DNA of 55,990 nucleotides from JBKECY01 sp047975025 (GTDB lineage Bacteria > Bacillota > Clostridia > Lachnospirales > Lachnospiraceae), in contig JBKECY010000029.1 of assembly GCA_047975025.1 (NCBI GenBank), forward strand, positions 1-55,990. Reading direction: 5' to 3'. Numbering within the stretch: the first letter of the stretch is position 1; each line of letters begins with the position of its first letter. This document shows positions 34,740 to 43,376 of the stretch, in pieces. A model generated the notes under the pieces. The model worked only from the letters and a program-made list of their open reading frames with translations, did not search any database and was not told the origin of the DNA. The position numbers and the translations under genes were made by a program.

Positions 34740-36653
34740 ATGAGAGAGATTATTGTATTGGATAAACAGACGATTGATCAAATCGCCGCAGGCGAAGTTG
34801 TCGAACGTCCGGTATCTGTCGTAAAGGAGTTGGTAGAAAACGCAATTGACGCCGGAGCTTCCTCTATAACGGTAGAAATCCAAGATGGAGGCAAGACCTA
34901 CATCCGAATCTCGGATAATGGGATGGGGTTCGAGAAAAGTCAGGTTCCTACCGCCTTTTTGCGTCATGCCACAAGCAAGATGCGTAAAATTGAGGATCTG
35001 GAAGAAATTCATTCACTCGGATTTCGTGGTGAAGCTCTCTCAAGTATTGGTTCCGTAGCACAAGTCGAATTGATTACCAAAACGAGAGAAGCGCAGACCG
35101 GTACACGCTATGTGTTCGAGGGCGGCGAAGAAATCGCATTGGAAGAGGCAGGTGCTGCGGATGGCACGACCTTTGTTATTCGCAATCTGTTCTATAATAT
35201 ACCCGCCCGAAGCAAATTCTTGAAAACAGATGCTACGGAGGCCGGTTATATCAGCAATCTGATGGAACAACTTGCTTTATCACACCCTGCCATTGCATTT
35301 TCCTATACAGTAAACGACAAAGAAAAGCTGTCCACTTCAGGAAATGGTGATGTAACAGACGTGATTTACCAAATCTACGGTAAAGATGTCGCACGCAATA
35401 TTCTGCCTGTACAGTATCAAAATACGTTCCTGACCATAACAGGATTTGCCGGAACGCCCAGTATATCCCGGGGCAATCGTAATTTCGAAAGCTATTTTAT
35501 CAATGGGCGCTATGTCAAGAACAGTACGATTACCAAAGCGATTGAGGATAGCTATAAGACCTATATGATGCAGCATAAGTTCCCCTTTGTGGTTCTTCAC
35601 ATTGAAATGACAGGAAATGATCTGGATGTTAATGTACATCCAACTAAGATGGAAGTACGTTTTTCAAAGGGGCAGGAAGTGTTTCGCAGTATTTATGCAG
35701 CGATTCGAAGCGCTTTGGCACAAAACGAACTCATCCCGGAAGTAACGATTGATACACCCGCAGAGCCCAAACAGCCGTCTGTGGAAATCTCTTCCTCCCG
35801 AAACCGGTGGGATCTGCTGCCGACACCTGCGTCTTCTGTGCCTGCTCCTGCGGCTGCTGTGGATCGCCCAATGGCAGCAGATACGATACAAATCCCTGAA
35901 CCGCCGTTAGACCTGCCTTTGCCGGAAGTACCCTGGACACAGGATACACCTCCCGCAAAATCCTCTGTATCTGAAGAAGTACCACCGCCTTCGTTTCTAA
36001 AAGAATCACCTGCAGCGTACGCACAGGAACAGGAGCAGATGTCCCTGTTTTCAGAACCACTTTTAAGCGAAGCCGCCAGACAGCGTCATGTCCTGATTGG
36101 ACAGCTGTTCGACACCTACTGGCTGGTACAGTATGGCTCGGATTTTTACATCATTGACCAGCACGCAGCGCATGAGAAGGTACTATACGAAAAGATCGTA
36201 AAACAAGTTCGGGAACAACAAGTGATTTCCCAGTATATTGAACCGCCTATCATAGTGTCCCTTACGCTGGCCGAGGAGGAGATGCTCAATGAAAATCTGA
36301 TGGTATTTGAACAATTCGGATTTGAAATAGAATCTTTTGGGAAACGGCAGTACAGTATCCGGTCTGTGCCTTCCGTCTTGTTTGGATACGAGGAGGAGGC
36401 TTTATTTGTAGAGATTTTGGATACACTTGACTCTGACAGTGACAAGAATCTGCAGTTGTTCGCAGCCCGGCTGGCAACGGTCGCCTGCAAAGCTGCCATC
36501 AAAGGAAATCAACAGATTGACAGGAGAGAAGCGGATGTGCTGATTGATGAGCTGCTGCAGCTCGAAAACCCATACAATTGCCCTCATGGAAGACCGACTA
36601 TCATACGTATGACCAAAACAGAAATCGAAAAAAAATTCAAACGAATCGTATAG
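34740..36653 (+). CDS. mutL: DNA mismatch repair protein MutL with endonuclease motif
   Basis: A 637-residue GHKL ATPase. The N-terminal domain has IAAGEVVERPVSVVKELVEN, DNGMGF and LGFRGEALSSI. A Pro/Ser/Ala-rich linker (about 340-430) leads to the C-terminal dimerisation domain. That domain contains DQHAAHEKVLYE at 473-484, matching the metal-dependent nicking motif DQHA-x2-E-x4-E of MutL from bacteria lacking MutH, and CPHGRPT near the end. It therefore probably nicks the daughter strand itself. AAGGAGG precedes ATG 34740. Confidence 0.97.
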   Translation: MREIIVLDKQTIDQIAAGEVVERPVSVVKELVENAIDAGASSITVEIQDGGKTYIRISDNGMGFEKSQVPTAFLRHATSKMRKIEDLEEIHSLGFRGEALSSIGSVAQVELITKTREAQTGTRYVFEGGEEIALEEAGAADGTTFVIRNLFYNIPARSKFLKTDATEAGYISNLMEQLALSHPAIAFSYTVNDKEKLSTSGNGDVTDVIYQIYGKDVARNILPVQYQNTFLTITGFAGTPSISRGNRNFESYFINGRYVKNSTITKAIEDSYKTYMMQHKFPFVVLHIEMTGNDLDVNVHPTKMEVRFSKGQEVFRSIYAAIRSALAQNELIPEVTIDTPAEPKQPSVEISSSRNRWDLLPTPASSVPAPAAAVDRPMAADTIQIPEPPLDLPLPEVPWTQDTPPAKSSVSEEVPPPSFLKESPAAYAQEQEQMSLFSEPLLSEAARQRHVLIGQLFDTYWLVQYGSDFYIIDQHAAHEKVLYEKIVKQVREQQVISQYIEPPIIVSLTLAEEEMLNENLMVFEQFGFEIESFGKRQYSIRSVPSVLFGYEEEALFVEILDTLDSDSDKNLQLFAARLATVACKAAIKGNQQIDRREADVLIDELLQLENPYNCPHGRPTIIRMTKTEIEKKFKRIV

Positions 36654-36688
36654 CATATGATTACTATTATAGATAAGAGGCAATCCTA

Positions 36689-37654
36689 ATGACAGCACAC
36701 CATGATAAAAAACCACTGCTTGTTGTAGCAGGTCCAACCGGTGTAGGCAAGACCAAGCTTTCTCTTACACTTGCAGATGCACTGAATGCGGAAATCATTT
36801 CGGCTGACTCTATGCAGGTCTACCGGCAAATGGACATTGGTACCGCCAAAATAAGAACAGAAGAAATGAAAGGGATTCCACATCACCTGATTGATGTGCT
36901 GGCACCTGATGAAGAATGCAACGTTGTGACATATTGTGAGCTCGTCAAGCCAATCATCGCAGACATTCATCATCGTGGGAAAGTGCCTCTGCTAGCCGGA
37001 GGCACCGGATTTTATATCCAGGCAGTTGCCAGAAATCTGTCTTTTGCCCCTTCTGCTACGGGAGAACAGATGCGTCTAAAAGCAGAGCAGGAGGCCGCGC
37101 AGTTTGGATATTCCTATATGTATGACCAGCTCTCCCGGATTGACCCGGAAGCGGCAGCGGCCATTCATCCTAATAACCATAAGCGTGTGCTGCGTGCACT
37201 CTCCTTTTATTATGAAACGCACACTCTATTCTCATTGCATAACAAAGACCAAAAGGCGCAGGAATCTCCTTACAACCTTCTATACACTGTATTGACAGAT
37301 GAACGGGAACGCTTATATCGCAGAATTGATGAGCGGGTAGAGCAGATGCTTGCAGACGGTCTTGTGGAAGAAGTAAAAGCACTTTTGCAAAAGGGATATG
37401 CACACAGTCTATCATCAATGCAAGGCCTTGGCTACAAAGAAATTATAGGCTTTTTGGATGGGGCATATGACTTAGAAGAAGCGATTCGTATCCTGAAGCG
37501 TGATACCCGTCACTTTGCAAAGCGCCAGATTACATGGTTCAAACGGGAAGAGGAGGCCGTCTGGTTTTCGAAGGCGGACTATCAGCCGCCCCTGACAGAG
37601 CAGAATCTGGCAGAGGATATTATTGCATTATGCAGAAAGAGGAAGTTAATTTAA
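36689..37654 (+). CDS. miaA: tRNA dimethylallyltransferase
   Basis: Transfers dimethylallyl from DMAPP to A37 of tRNA, producing i6A for MiaB. The 321 residues have the P-loop GPTGVGKT (15-22), the motif ISADSMQVYRQMDIGTAK, LVGGTG-type LLAGGTGFYIQAV, and the tRNA-contacting region QGLGYKEIIGFL followed by KRDTRHFAKRQITWFKR. It begins 36 bases after mutL. The stop shares one base with the next start (TAATG). Confidence 0.97.
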   Translation: MTAHHDKKPLLVVAGPTGVGKTKLSLTLADALNAEIISADSMQVYRQMDIGTAKIRTEEMKGIPHHLIDVLAPDEECNVVTYCELVKPIIADIHHRGKVPLLAGGTGFYIQAVARNLSFAPSATGEQMRLKAEQEAAQFGYSYMYDQLSRIDPEAAAAIHPNNHKRVLRALSFYYETHTLFSLHNKDQKAQESPYNLLYTVLTDERERLYRRIDERVEQMLADGLVEEVKALLQKGYAHSLSSMQGLGYKEIIGFLDGAYDLEEAIRILKRDTRHFAKRQITWFKREEEAVWFSKADYQPPLTEQNLAEDIIALCRKRKLI

Positions 37655-38931
37655 TGAATACACTATACAATGAATTAGGAATCTCCAATGAAGTTCTTGC
37701 GTTCGGAAACAGTATTGAGGAGCAGCTGCACAGTCGGTTTTCACTGATGGACCGAACCGCTGAATACAATCAGCTTAAGGTTCTAAAGGCTATGCAGAAG
37801 AATAAAGTAAGCGACATCTGCTTTAGTGGAACGACCGGTTACGGGTATGACGATATAGGGCGTGAGACTTTGGAAAAAGTGTTTGCCGATACCTTTCATA
37901 CAGAGTCAGCCCTTGTCCGCTCTACGATTACCTGTGGGACACATGCTCTGGCAATCGCACTTTTTGGCAATCTAAGACCACAAGATGAAGTACTCTCACC
38001 TGTCGGAAAGCCTTATGACACCTTGGAAGAAGTGATTGGCATCCGCAAAAGCAGCGGCTCTCTCGCTGAATATGGCATCACCTATCGTCAGGTAGACTTG
38101 CTGGAAGATGGTACGTTTGACTATGCCGGAATACAAAACGCGCTTACGCCACGTACCAGACTTGTGACGATTCAACGCTCAAAAGGGTACCAGACCCGCC
38201 CCTCATTTTCCGTAGCTCAGATTCGAGAATTAATAGCGTTTGTCAAGAAAATCAGTCCGCAGACCATCTGTATGGTAGATAACTGCTACGGTGAATTTGC
38301 GGATACCATCGAGCCGACAGATGTTGGAGCTGATCTGATGGTTGGCTCAATGATCAAAAACCCAGGCGGAGGCCTGGCTCCCATAGGCGGTTATATTGTA
38401 GGGAAAAAAGAGTATGTGGACGCTGCCTCCTATCGCATGACCTCGCCCGGTCTTGGACGTGAAGTAGGGGCTTCTTTAGGCATTAATCACAGCTTTTTCC
38501 AGGGACTTTTTCTGGCTCCGACAGTCGTTCGCAGTGCACTTAAATCAGCTATATTTGCAGCTTCGGTGTATGAATCTCTGGGATTTGATGCTGTTCCAGC
38601 CGCGGCCGAACCCCGTCAGGATATCATACAAGCTGTAACATTTGGGACTGCAGAGGCTGTCAAGGCATTTTGCCGGGGCATACAGGCGGCAGCGCCCATT
38701 GACAGTCATGTGGTTCCTGAACCTTGGGCTATGCCGGGATATGAAAGCGAAGTCATAATGGCCGCCGGTGCGTTCGTACAGGGCTCAACGATTGAGCTAA
38801 GCGCCGATGCACCTATACGCCCCCCGTACACCGCCTTTTTCCAAGGCGGTCTGACTTGGGAACATGGCAAATTTGGCATTTTGATGTCTTTACAGAAACT
38901 TAAAGAAGAAAACCTGGTAACTTTATCGTAG
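37654..38931 (+). CDS. Methionine gamma-lyase-like PLP enzyme (aluminium-resistance family, YnbB-like)
   Basis: A 425-residue PLP-dependent protein with a Cys/Met-metabolism fold. It has the SGTTGYGYDDIGRETLEKVF region, STITCGTHALAIALFGNLRP, the aspartate strand CMVDNCYGEF and the lysine-containing MIKNPGGGLAPIGGYI. The family is annotated as methionine gamma-lyase-like or aluminium resistance, but the physiological substrate is unknown. I chose ATG 37654, which overlaps the miaA stop by one base and follows GAGG. A longer in-frame start at 37534 lies wholly inside miaA and is rejected. The miaA-hfq-ynbB neighbourhood is known in Bacillus; here no hfq is between them. Confidence 0.9.
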   Translation: MNTLYNELGISNEVLAFGNSIEEQLHSRFSLMDRTAEYNQLKVLKAMQKNKVSDICFSGTTGYGYDDIGRETLEKVFADTFHTESALVRSTITCGTHALAIALFGNLRPQDEVLSPVGKPYDTLEEVIGIRKSSGSLAEYGITYRQVDLLEDGTFDYAGIQNALTPRTRLVTIQRSKGYQTRPSFSVAQIRELIAFVKKISPQTICMVDNCYGEFADTIEPTDVGADLMVGSMIKNPGGGLAPIGGYIVGKKEYVDAASYRMTSPGLGREVGASLGINHSFFQGLFLAPTVVRSALKSAIFAASVYESLGFDAVPAAAEPRQDIIQAVTFGTAEAVKAFCRGIQAAAPIDSHVVPEPWAMPGYESEVIMAAGAFVQGSTIELSADAPIRPPYTAFFQGGLTWEHGKFGILMSLQKLKEENLVTLS

Positions 38932-38948
38932 ATGACAGGAGATACCTT

Positions 38949-40127
38949 ATGAAGCATAGAAAAGTAATAATCATCGGTGCGGGAGCTTCCGGTATGACCG
39001 CAGCAATTCAGGCAGCAAGGGCAAATGCCGATGTTACTTTAATTGAGCATGACAAAAAAGCCGGCAAAAAACTTCTGATGACCGGCAACGGGAAGTGTAA
39101 TCTGACAAATACAGACTGCGTAGCTGAATCCTATTTTACAGATGACTTTACATTTGTAGATGAAGTGCTTGAGCAGTTCTCGCTGCATGATACCATACGT
39201 TTTTTCACCGAGCTGGGAATCTATACCAGAAATAGAAACGGATATCTGTATCCGTACAGTGAGCAGGCTGAAAGTGTACGTAGTGTACTGTTGATGGAAC
39301 TTGAACATCTGAAGGTACGTCTAAAACAAAATGAAGAAATTACGGACATCCTGCATAGTGACAGTGGCTGGGAGGTGAAAACAGCAGATTGGACCTATAC
39401 AGCGGATGCCGTAATATTGGCGACCGGCTCGTGTGCCTCCGCCATACCGGGAGCAGACGGAAGCGGGTATCGTCTGGTCTCACAACTTGGGCATACCATC
39501 CGTACACCGCTGCCTGCACTTGTACCGCTCACAAGCGACAGTCCGGTATGCCGTCATTGGTCCGGCGTGAGAGCAGAGGCATTGCTTTCCTTATATGTTG
39601 ACGGAGACTATGTGTCTCAAAACCGCGGAAATGTTCAGTTTACTGAGTATGGTCTATCCGGTATACCGACCTTCCAGCTCAGTCATGAGGCAGTCGTCGC
39701 TTTACACAATAAACAGAATGTCTATATTGAAATCGACTTCCTGCCAGATATTACGGATACCGCATTTGAACAGTTCTGGACCGCCAGAAAAACCGCTGCC
39801 GCCTATAAGACTCAGGAAGAACAACTGATTGGATTGTTTGCCGACAAATTGATTCCGATTCTTTGTGACGGCGACTTCAAAACGAACTGCAAGCATTTCC
39901 GGCTGCCGATTACGGATTTTCATTCATTCGATATGGCGCAAGTATGCTCCGGCGGTGTTTCGCTCGAAGAAATATCTCCGTACACATTGGAATCAACCCT
40001 TTTCAAAAACCTGTATTTTGCCGGCGAAATCATGGATGTTGACGGCCGATGCGGCGGGTATAATCTGCAATGGGCCTGGTCTACGGGCTCAATTGCAGGT
40101 CGTCACGCAGCGAAGTGTGAAGAATAA
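38949..40127 (+). CDS. HI0933-like FAD-dependent oxidoreductase
   Basis: A 392-residue flavoprotein. The N-terminal dinucleotide motif GAGASGMTAAIQAARA is followed by KKAGKKLLMTGNGKCNLTN, diagnostic of the BaiN/HI0933 group. The C-terminus closes with LYFAGEIMDVDGRCGGYNLQ. The group includes BaiN, implicated in bile acid 7-dehydroxylation, and many proteins of unknown role. The substrate is not predictable here. CAGGAG precedes ATG 38949, 17 bases after the PLP enzyme gene. An AT-rich hairpin (TTCTTTCT/AGAAAGAA, 40134-40153) follows but lacks a T-run. Confidence 0.9.
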   Translation: MKHRKVIIIGAGASGMTAAIQAARANADVTLIEHDKKAGKKLLMTGNGKCNLTNTDCVAESYFTDDFTFVDEVLEQFSLHDTIRFFTELGIYTRNRNGYLYPYSEQAESVRSVLLMELEHLKVRLKQNEEITDILHSDSGWEVKTADWTYTADAVILATGSCASAIPGADGSGYRLVSQLGHTIRTPLPALVPLTSDSPVCRHWSGVRAEALLSLYVDGDYVSQNRGNVQFTEYGLSGIPTFQLSHEAVVALHNKQNVYIEIDFLPDITDTAFEQFWTARKTAAAYKTQEEQLIGLFADKLIPILCDGDFKTNCKHFRLPITDFHSFDMAQVCSGGVSLEEISPYTLESTLFKNLYFAGEIMDVDGRCGGYNLQWAWSTGSIAGRHAAKCEE

Positions 40128-40190
40128 GTGTTTTTCTTTCTTTTTAGAAAGAAGCCATATACAGACGTTTTGTTTTGTGTTAATATTACA

Positions 40191-40219
40191 TTGCGTTATC
40201 TTCTTTACTCGAATATTCT
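40191..40219 (+). promoter_or_regulatory. Possible radC promoter
   Basis: TTGCGT at 40191-40196, a 17-base spacer and TATTCT at 40214-40219, 19 bases before the radC start. Moderate match. It may also drive the mre/mrd genes, which follow radC closely. Confidence 0.5.
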
Positions 40220-40238
40220 GAAGAGAGTAAGGAGACTT

Positions 40239-40925
40239 ATGATACGAAAAACAAAGGAACAAAAAGATCTGCCATACGAACGATGTTCGCGGCTTGGACC
40301 GGAATATCTGACTGACAGCGAATTAATTGCGGTGATTTTACGAACCGGAACCCGAGGTATCTCCAGTTTAGTGCTGGCGGACGAAGTTCTTGCCATGTCA
40401 CTTAAGATGAATAATGGATTGCTGGGCATACATCATCTGATACTCCATGAACTTATGGGAATCAAAGGAATTGGAAGAGTAAAAGCAATTCAGCTTAAAT
40501 GCATCGGTGAATTATCTAAGCGCATGGCTCGTACCACAGCAGATGAAAAACTTGCATTTACCATGCCGGAGACGATTGCCGCATACTATATGGAACAATT
40601 AAGACATGAAGAGCAGGAAATTCTGCTCTGTCTTATGCTTACTACAAAGAACTCATTTATTGGAGATAAAGTCATTTCCAGAGGTACGGTAAATGCTTCA
40701 GTGATTTCACCAAGAGAATTGTTTATTGAGGCACTTCGTTTTCATGCGGTGAATATTATTTTAGTACATAATCATCCCAGCGGCGATTCTGCGCCGAGTC
40801 GGGAAGACATAGTAGTCACTAAGAGGATTGCTGAAATAGGGGAGCTTCTTGGTATCCATCTTTTAGATCATATTGTGATAGGGGATCATCAATATACAAG
40901 TCTAAGGGAGCGAAATCTTTTTTAA
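40239..40925 (+). CDS. radC: RadC family JAMM-domain protein
   Basis: A 228-residue protein: an N-terminal helix-hairpin-helix-type region (about 15-95, with MGIKGIGRVKAIQLKCIGEL) and a JAB1/MPN-like metallohydrolase domain with HNHPSGDSAPSREDI. The historical DNA-repair role of RadC is not well supported and its biochemical activity is unknown. ATG 40239 follows TAAGGAG and yields the family-typical start. An in-frame start at 40128 adds 37 AT-rich, non-homologous residues and is rejected. RadC next to mreB is a conserved Firmicute arrangement. Confidence 0.94.
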   Translation: MIRKTKEQKDLPYERCSRLGPEYLTDSELIAVILRTGTRGISSLVLADEVLAMSLKMNNGLLGIHHLILHELMGIKGIGRVKAIQLKCIGELSKRMARTTADEKLAFTMPETIAAYYMEQLRHEEQEILLCLMLTTKNSFIGDKVISRGTVNASVISPRELFIEALRFHAVNIILVHNHPSGDSAPSREDIVVTKRIAEIGELLGIHLLDHIVIGDHQYTSLRERNLF

Positions 40926-40950
40926 GGGGTGGCTGTAAAGGGGATACAAC

Positions 40951-41970
40951 ATGTTATTTCGAAATACTTATGGAGTGGATTTGGGGACCAGTACCATTAA
41001 AATTTACTCTTTACGCAGAAATAAGGCGTATATAGAAAAGAACACAATTGCAATTAAAGATGAACAAAAACCACTTGCTGTGGGTGATGATGCCTATGAA
41101 ATGTTCGAAAAAGCTCCAAAGAACATTTATGTGCACTCACCGATGGCTTTTGGCATGATAGCAAATGCAAAACATATGTCAATTGCGCTCTATCGGTTCC
41201 TCAAGAAAATCGACTGGTCGCTGGGGGTGCGCCCAACGCTGTATTTTGCAATACCAACAGACTTAAGTCAGATTGAAAAGCGGGCCTACTATTCGATTGT
41301 GAATATGGCTCCTTTTAGAAGCAATAAGGTGTATGTTATCGAGAAACCCATCGCCGATGCACTTGCCATGGAAATTCCAATAGAATCCACGATGGGTTCC
41401 ATGATCGTAAATATCGGTGCCCAGACTTCGGAAATGTCTGTGATTGCAGACGGTAAGATTATTATCAGCAAGCGGGTGCCTATTGGCGGCAACCAGCTCA
41501 ATGAGGAAATCATCCGCGAAGTGCGTAACCGCTACAATTTGCAGATTGGCACACGTACCGCCAGGCGCCTGAAATTCACGCTGGCGTCTTTCAAATCCAA
41601 TCATAAGGATGCACGTAAGGCTATTGGTATTGGTTCTTTGTCGGGTTTGCCTCGGGAGGAAATCATCTCTTCGCTGGCTGTGAACAGAGCCATTGAACGT
41701 CCTATGTCACAAATTGCATCGGAGATCAAGACCTTTTTAGAGCGTACACCGCCTCAGATCGCGTATCATATCTATCAGGAAGGAATTTATTTATCAGGGG
41801 GCAGTACACGTACGCAAGATATTGAGAAATATCTCCAGAGGGCTACCGGCTATCCGTTCCATCTGTCCGCCATGCATGAGACCTGCACGATTGTTGGTGT
41901 CACAAAAGTAATCAGAAACAAGAAGTATAAGAAATGGGCAGTTCCGGTCTCACAGAAAAAAGATTATTAG
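40951..41970 (+). CDS. mreB: MreB-like actin homologue with altered active site
   Basis: A 339-residue actin-fold protein heading the mreCD operon. The phosphate-1 loop YGVDLGTSTIKIY is recognisable. The phosphate-2 loop reads VNIGAQTSE, with N154 where MreB has the catalytic Asp and GAQT for GGGT. The usual IEEPMAAA reads IEKPIADA (E131 kept, next residue K132). The GGNQLNEEIIREVRNRYNL stretch and the adenosine-side loop LSGGSTRTQDIEKYL are present. Canonical MreB forms membrane filaments that organise elongasome enzymes. This one is probably a structural, weakly or non-hydrolysing version, and another MreB/Mbl may exist elsewhere. GGGG-rich DNA precedes ATG 40951 without an optimal ribosome binding site. 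Confidence 0.85.
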   Translation: MLFRNTYGVDLGTSTIKIYSLRRNKAYIEKNTIAIKDEQKPLAVGDDAYEMFEKAPKNIYVHSPMAFGMIANAKHMSIALYRFLKKIDWSLGVRPTLYFAIPTDLSQIEKRAYYSIVNMAPFRSNKVYVIEKPIADALAMEIPIESTMGSMIVNIGAQTSEMSVIADGKIIISKRVPIGGNQLNEEIIREVRNRYNLQIGTRTARRLKFTLASFKSNHKDARKAIGIGSLSGLPREEIISSLAVNRAIERPMSQIASEIKTFLERTPPQIAYHIYQEGIYLSGGSTRTQDIEKYLQRATGYPFHLSAMHETCTIVGVTKVIRNKKYKKWAVPVSQKKDY

Positions 41971-41985
41971 TGCGGAGGCATGTTA

Positions 41986-42852
41986 ATGAACAAGAAAAAG
42001 AAATTCAAATTTAAGAGTAAGCATATATTTGTTCTGATGACGCTGTTGTGCATCAGCTTATTGATTGCCTCTGCCTCCGGCCGTTTTCCGGGTGCACCGA
42101 TCAATACCGCCGCCGGATACATCGTGCTTCCGTTCCAGAACACCATCAATGTGATTGGCAACTGGTTCTCTGATATCAAGAACGGTTTCGATGATACACA
42201 GGTGCTGGCGCAGGAGAACAAGACACTGCAGGCACAGATCACAGAACTTGAAGAAGAGAACACCAATCTAAGAAATGGTCAGACACAGCTGGAACGACTC
42301 CAGGAGCTTTATAAAATTGACAAGACCCTTTCAAATTATGACAAAATCGGCGCCGAGGTTATCGCGAAGGATTCAGGTAACTGGTACAACTCTTTTGTAA
42401 TTAACAAAGGTTCAAACGATGGGATTGAAGTTGATATGAACGTGATTTCCGGCGACGGACTGCTGGGAATCATTACACAGGTAGGTGCCAGTTGGGCACG
42501 CGTCACATCAATTATTGATGACGGGCGCAACGTAAGCGGGATGGCTTCAAGCACCGGGGCAACCTGTGTGGTCAGCGGTGATCTGACGCTTATGGAAGAT
42601 GGCAAAATACAGTTTAGCCAGCTGGCCAACTCAGATGATCTGATCCAGGTAGGAGAGAGTATTGTAACCTCTCACATCAGCAACAAATACGTCCCTGGAA
42701 TACTAATTGGTTATATCAGTGAAATGCAGGCCGACTCCAACCAGATCACATATTCCGGTTATCTGATTCCAGCCGCTGATTTTCAGCAGATTCATGAAGT
42801 GCTGGTCATCACAAATCTGAAAGAAACTGTCGATACTACAACGGAGGGATAG
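41986..42852 (+). CDS. mreC: Rod shape-determining protein MreC
   Basis: A 288-residue bitopic protein: a basic N-terminus, one transmembrane helix (about 12-32), a coiled coil (about 65-105, including QENKTLQAQITELEEENTNL) and the extracytoplasmic beta domain with WYNSFVINKGSNDGIEVDMN and GDGLLGIITQVG. It links MreB filaments to PBP2/RodA. I chose ATG 41986 because GGAGG at 41974-41978 is then seven bases away; the ATG at 41980 would be only one base from it. Confidence 0.94.
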   Translation: MNKKKKFKFKSKHIFVLMTLLCISLLIASASGRFPGAPINTAAGYIVLPFQNTINVIGNWFSDIKNGFDDTQVLAQENKTLQAQITELEEENTNLRNGQTQLERLQELYKIDKTLSNYDKIGAEVIAKDSGNWYNSFVINKGSNDGIEVDMNVISGDGLLGIITQVGASWARVTSIIDDGRNVSGMASSTGATCVVSGDLTLMEDGKIQFSQLANSDDLIQVGESIVTSHISNKYVPGILIGYISEMQADSNQITYSGYLIPAADFQQIHEVLVITNLKETVDTTTEG

Positions 42853-42854
42853 GA

Positions 42855-43376
42855 ATGCGCAATAAAGTAATCTCCTTGGCCATGATCCTTACCTGCTTCG
42901 TATTGCAATCGACGATTCTAAAAAAATTAGCGATCGGTAATATCACTCCTAATTTACTTATCATTCTATGCGCTTCCATGGGATTAATGAGAGGGAAGAC
43001 GACGGGATTGTTTTTCGGATTCTTCAGTGGACTGCTGATTGATATTTTCTTTGGCGGTATCTTGGGAGTACAGGCCTTCTCTTATATGCTCATTGGATAC
43101 ATTAGTGGCTTTTGCTATAATATTTATTACGATGATAACATTAAAGTACCGGTACTGCTAGTGACAGGAGGAGATCTGCTATACAGCCTGCTCATCTATG
43201 GTATGCACTTTTTACTGCGGGGCAGAATGGATTTCCTTTATTATTTCAGACATATTATGATACCGGAAATGCTTTATACAGTGATTGTCACTGTGATTAT
43301 TTATCATATTTTCTATGTAATCAATCATCGCTTTATGCGGCTCAAGACAAAGGATAGTGATTCACAATGGTTATGA
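42855..43376 (+). CDS. mreD: Rod shape-determining protein MreD
   Basis: A 173-residue integral membrane protein with about five hydrophobic helices. It matches MreD in length, position and pattern (LLIILCASMGLMRGKTTGLF, FFSGLLIDIFFGGILGVQAF). GGAGGGATAGGA precedes ATG 42855, three bases after mreC. Its end overlaps the PBP2 gene by ten bases. Confidence 0.92.
   Translation: MRNKVISLAMILTCFVLQSTILKKLAIGNITPNLLIILCASMGLMRGKTTGLFFGFFSGLLIDIFFGGILGVQAFSYMLIGYISGFCYNIYYDDNIKVPVLLVTGGDLLYSLLIYGMHFLLRGRMDFLYYFRHIMIPEMLYTVIVTVIIYHIFYVINHRFMRLKTKDSDSQWL

Noticed and set aside
37534..37653. Long N-terminal extension of the methionine gamma-lyase-like protein
   Set aside because: It lies wholly inside miaA, and homologues start near MNTLYNELG at 37654.
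40128..40238. N-terminal extension of RadC
   Set aside because: AT-rich, hydrophobic, non-homologous residues; ATG 40239 has TAAGGAG and gives the normal family start.
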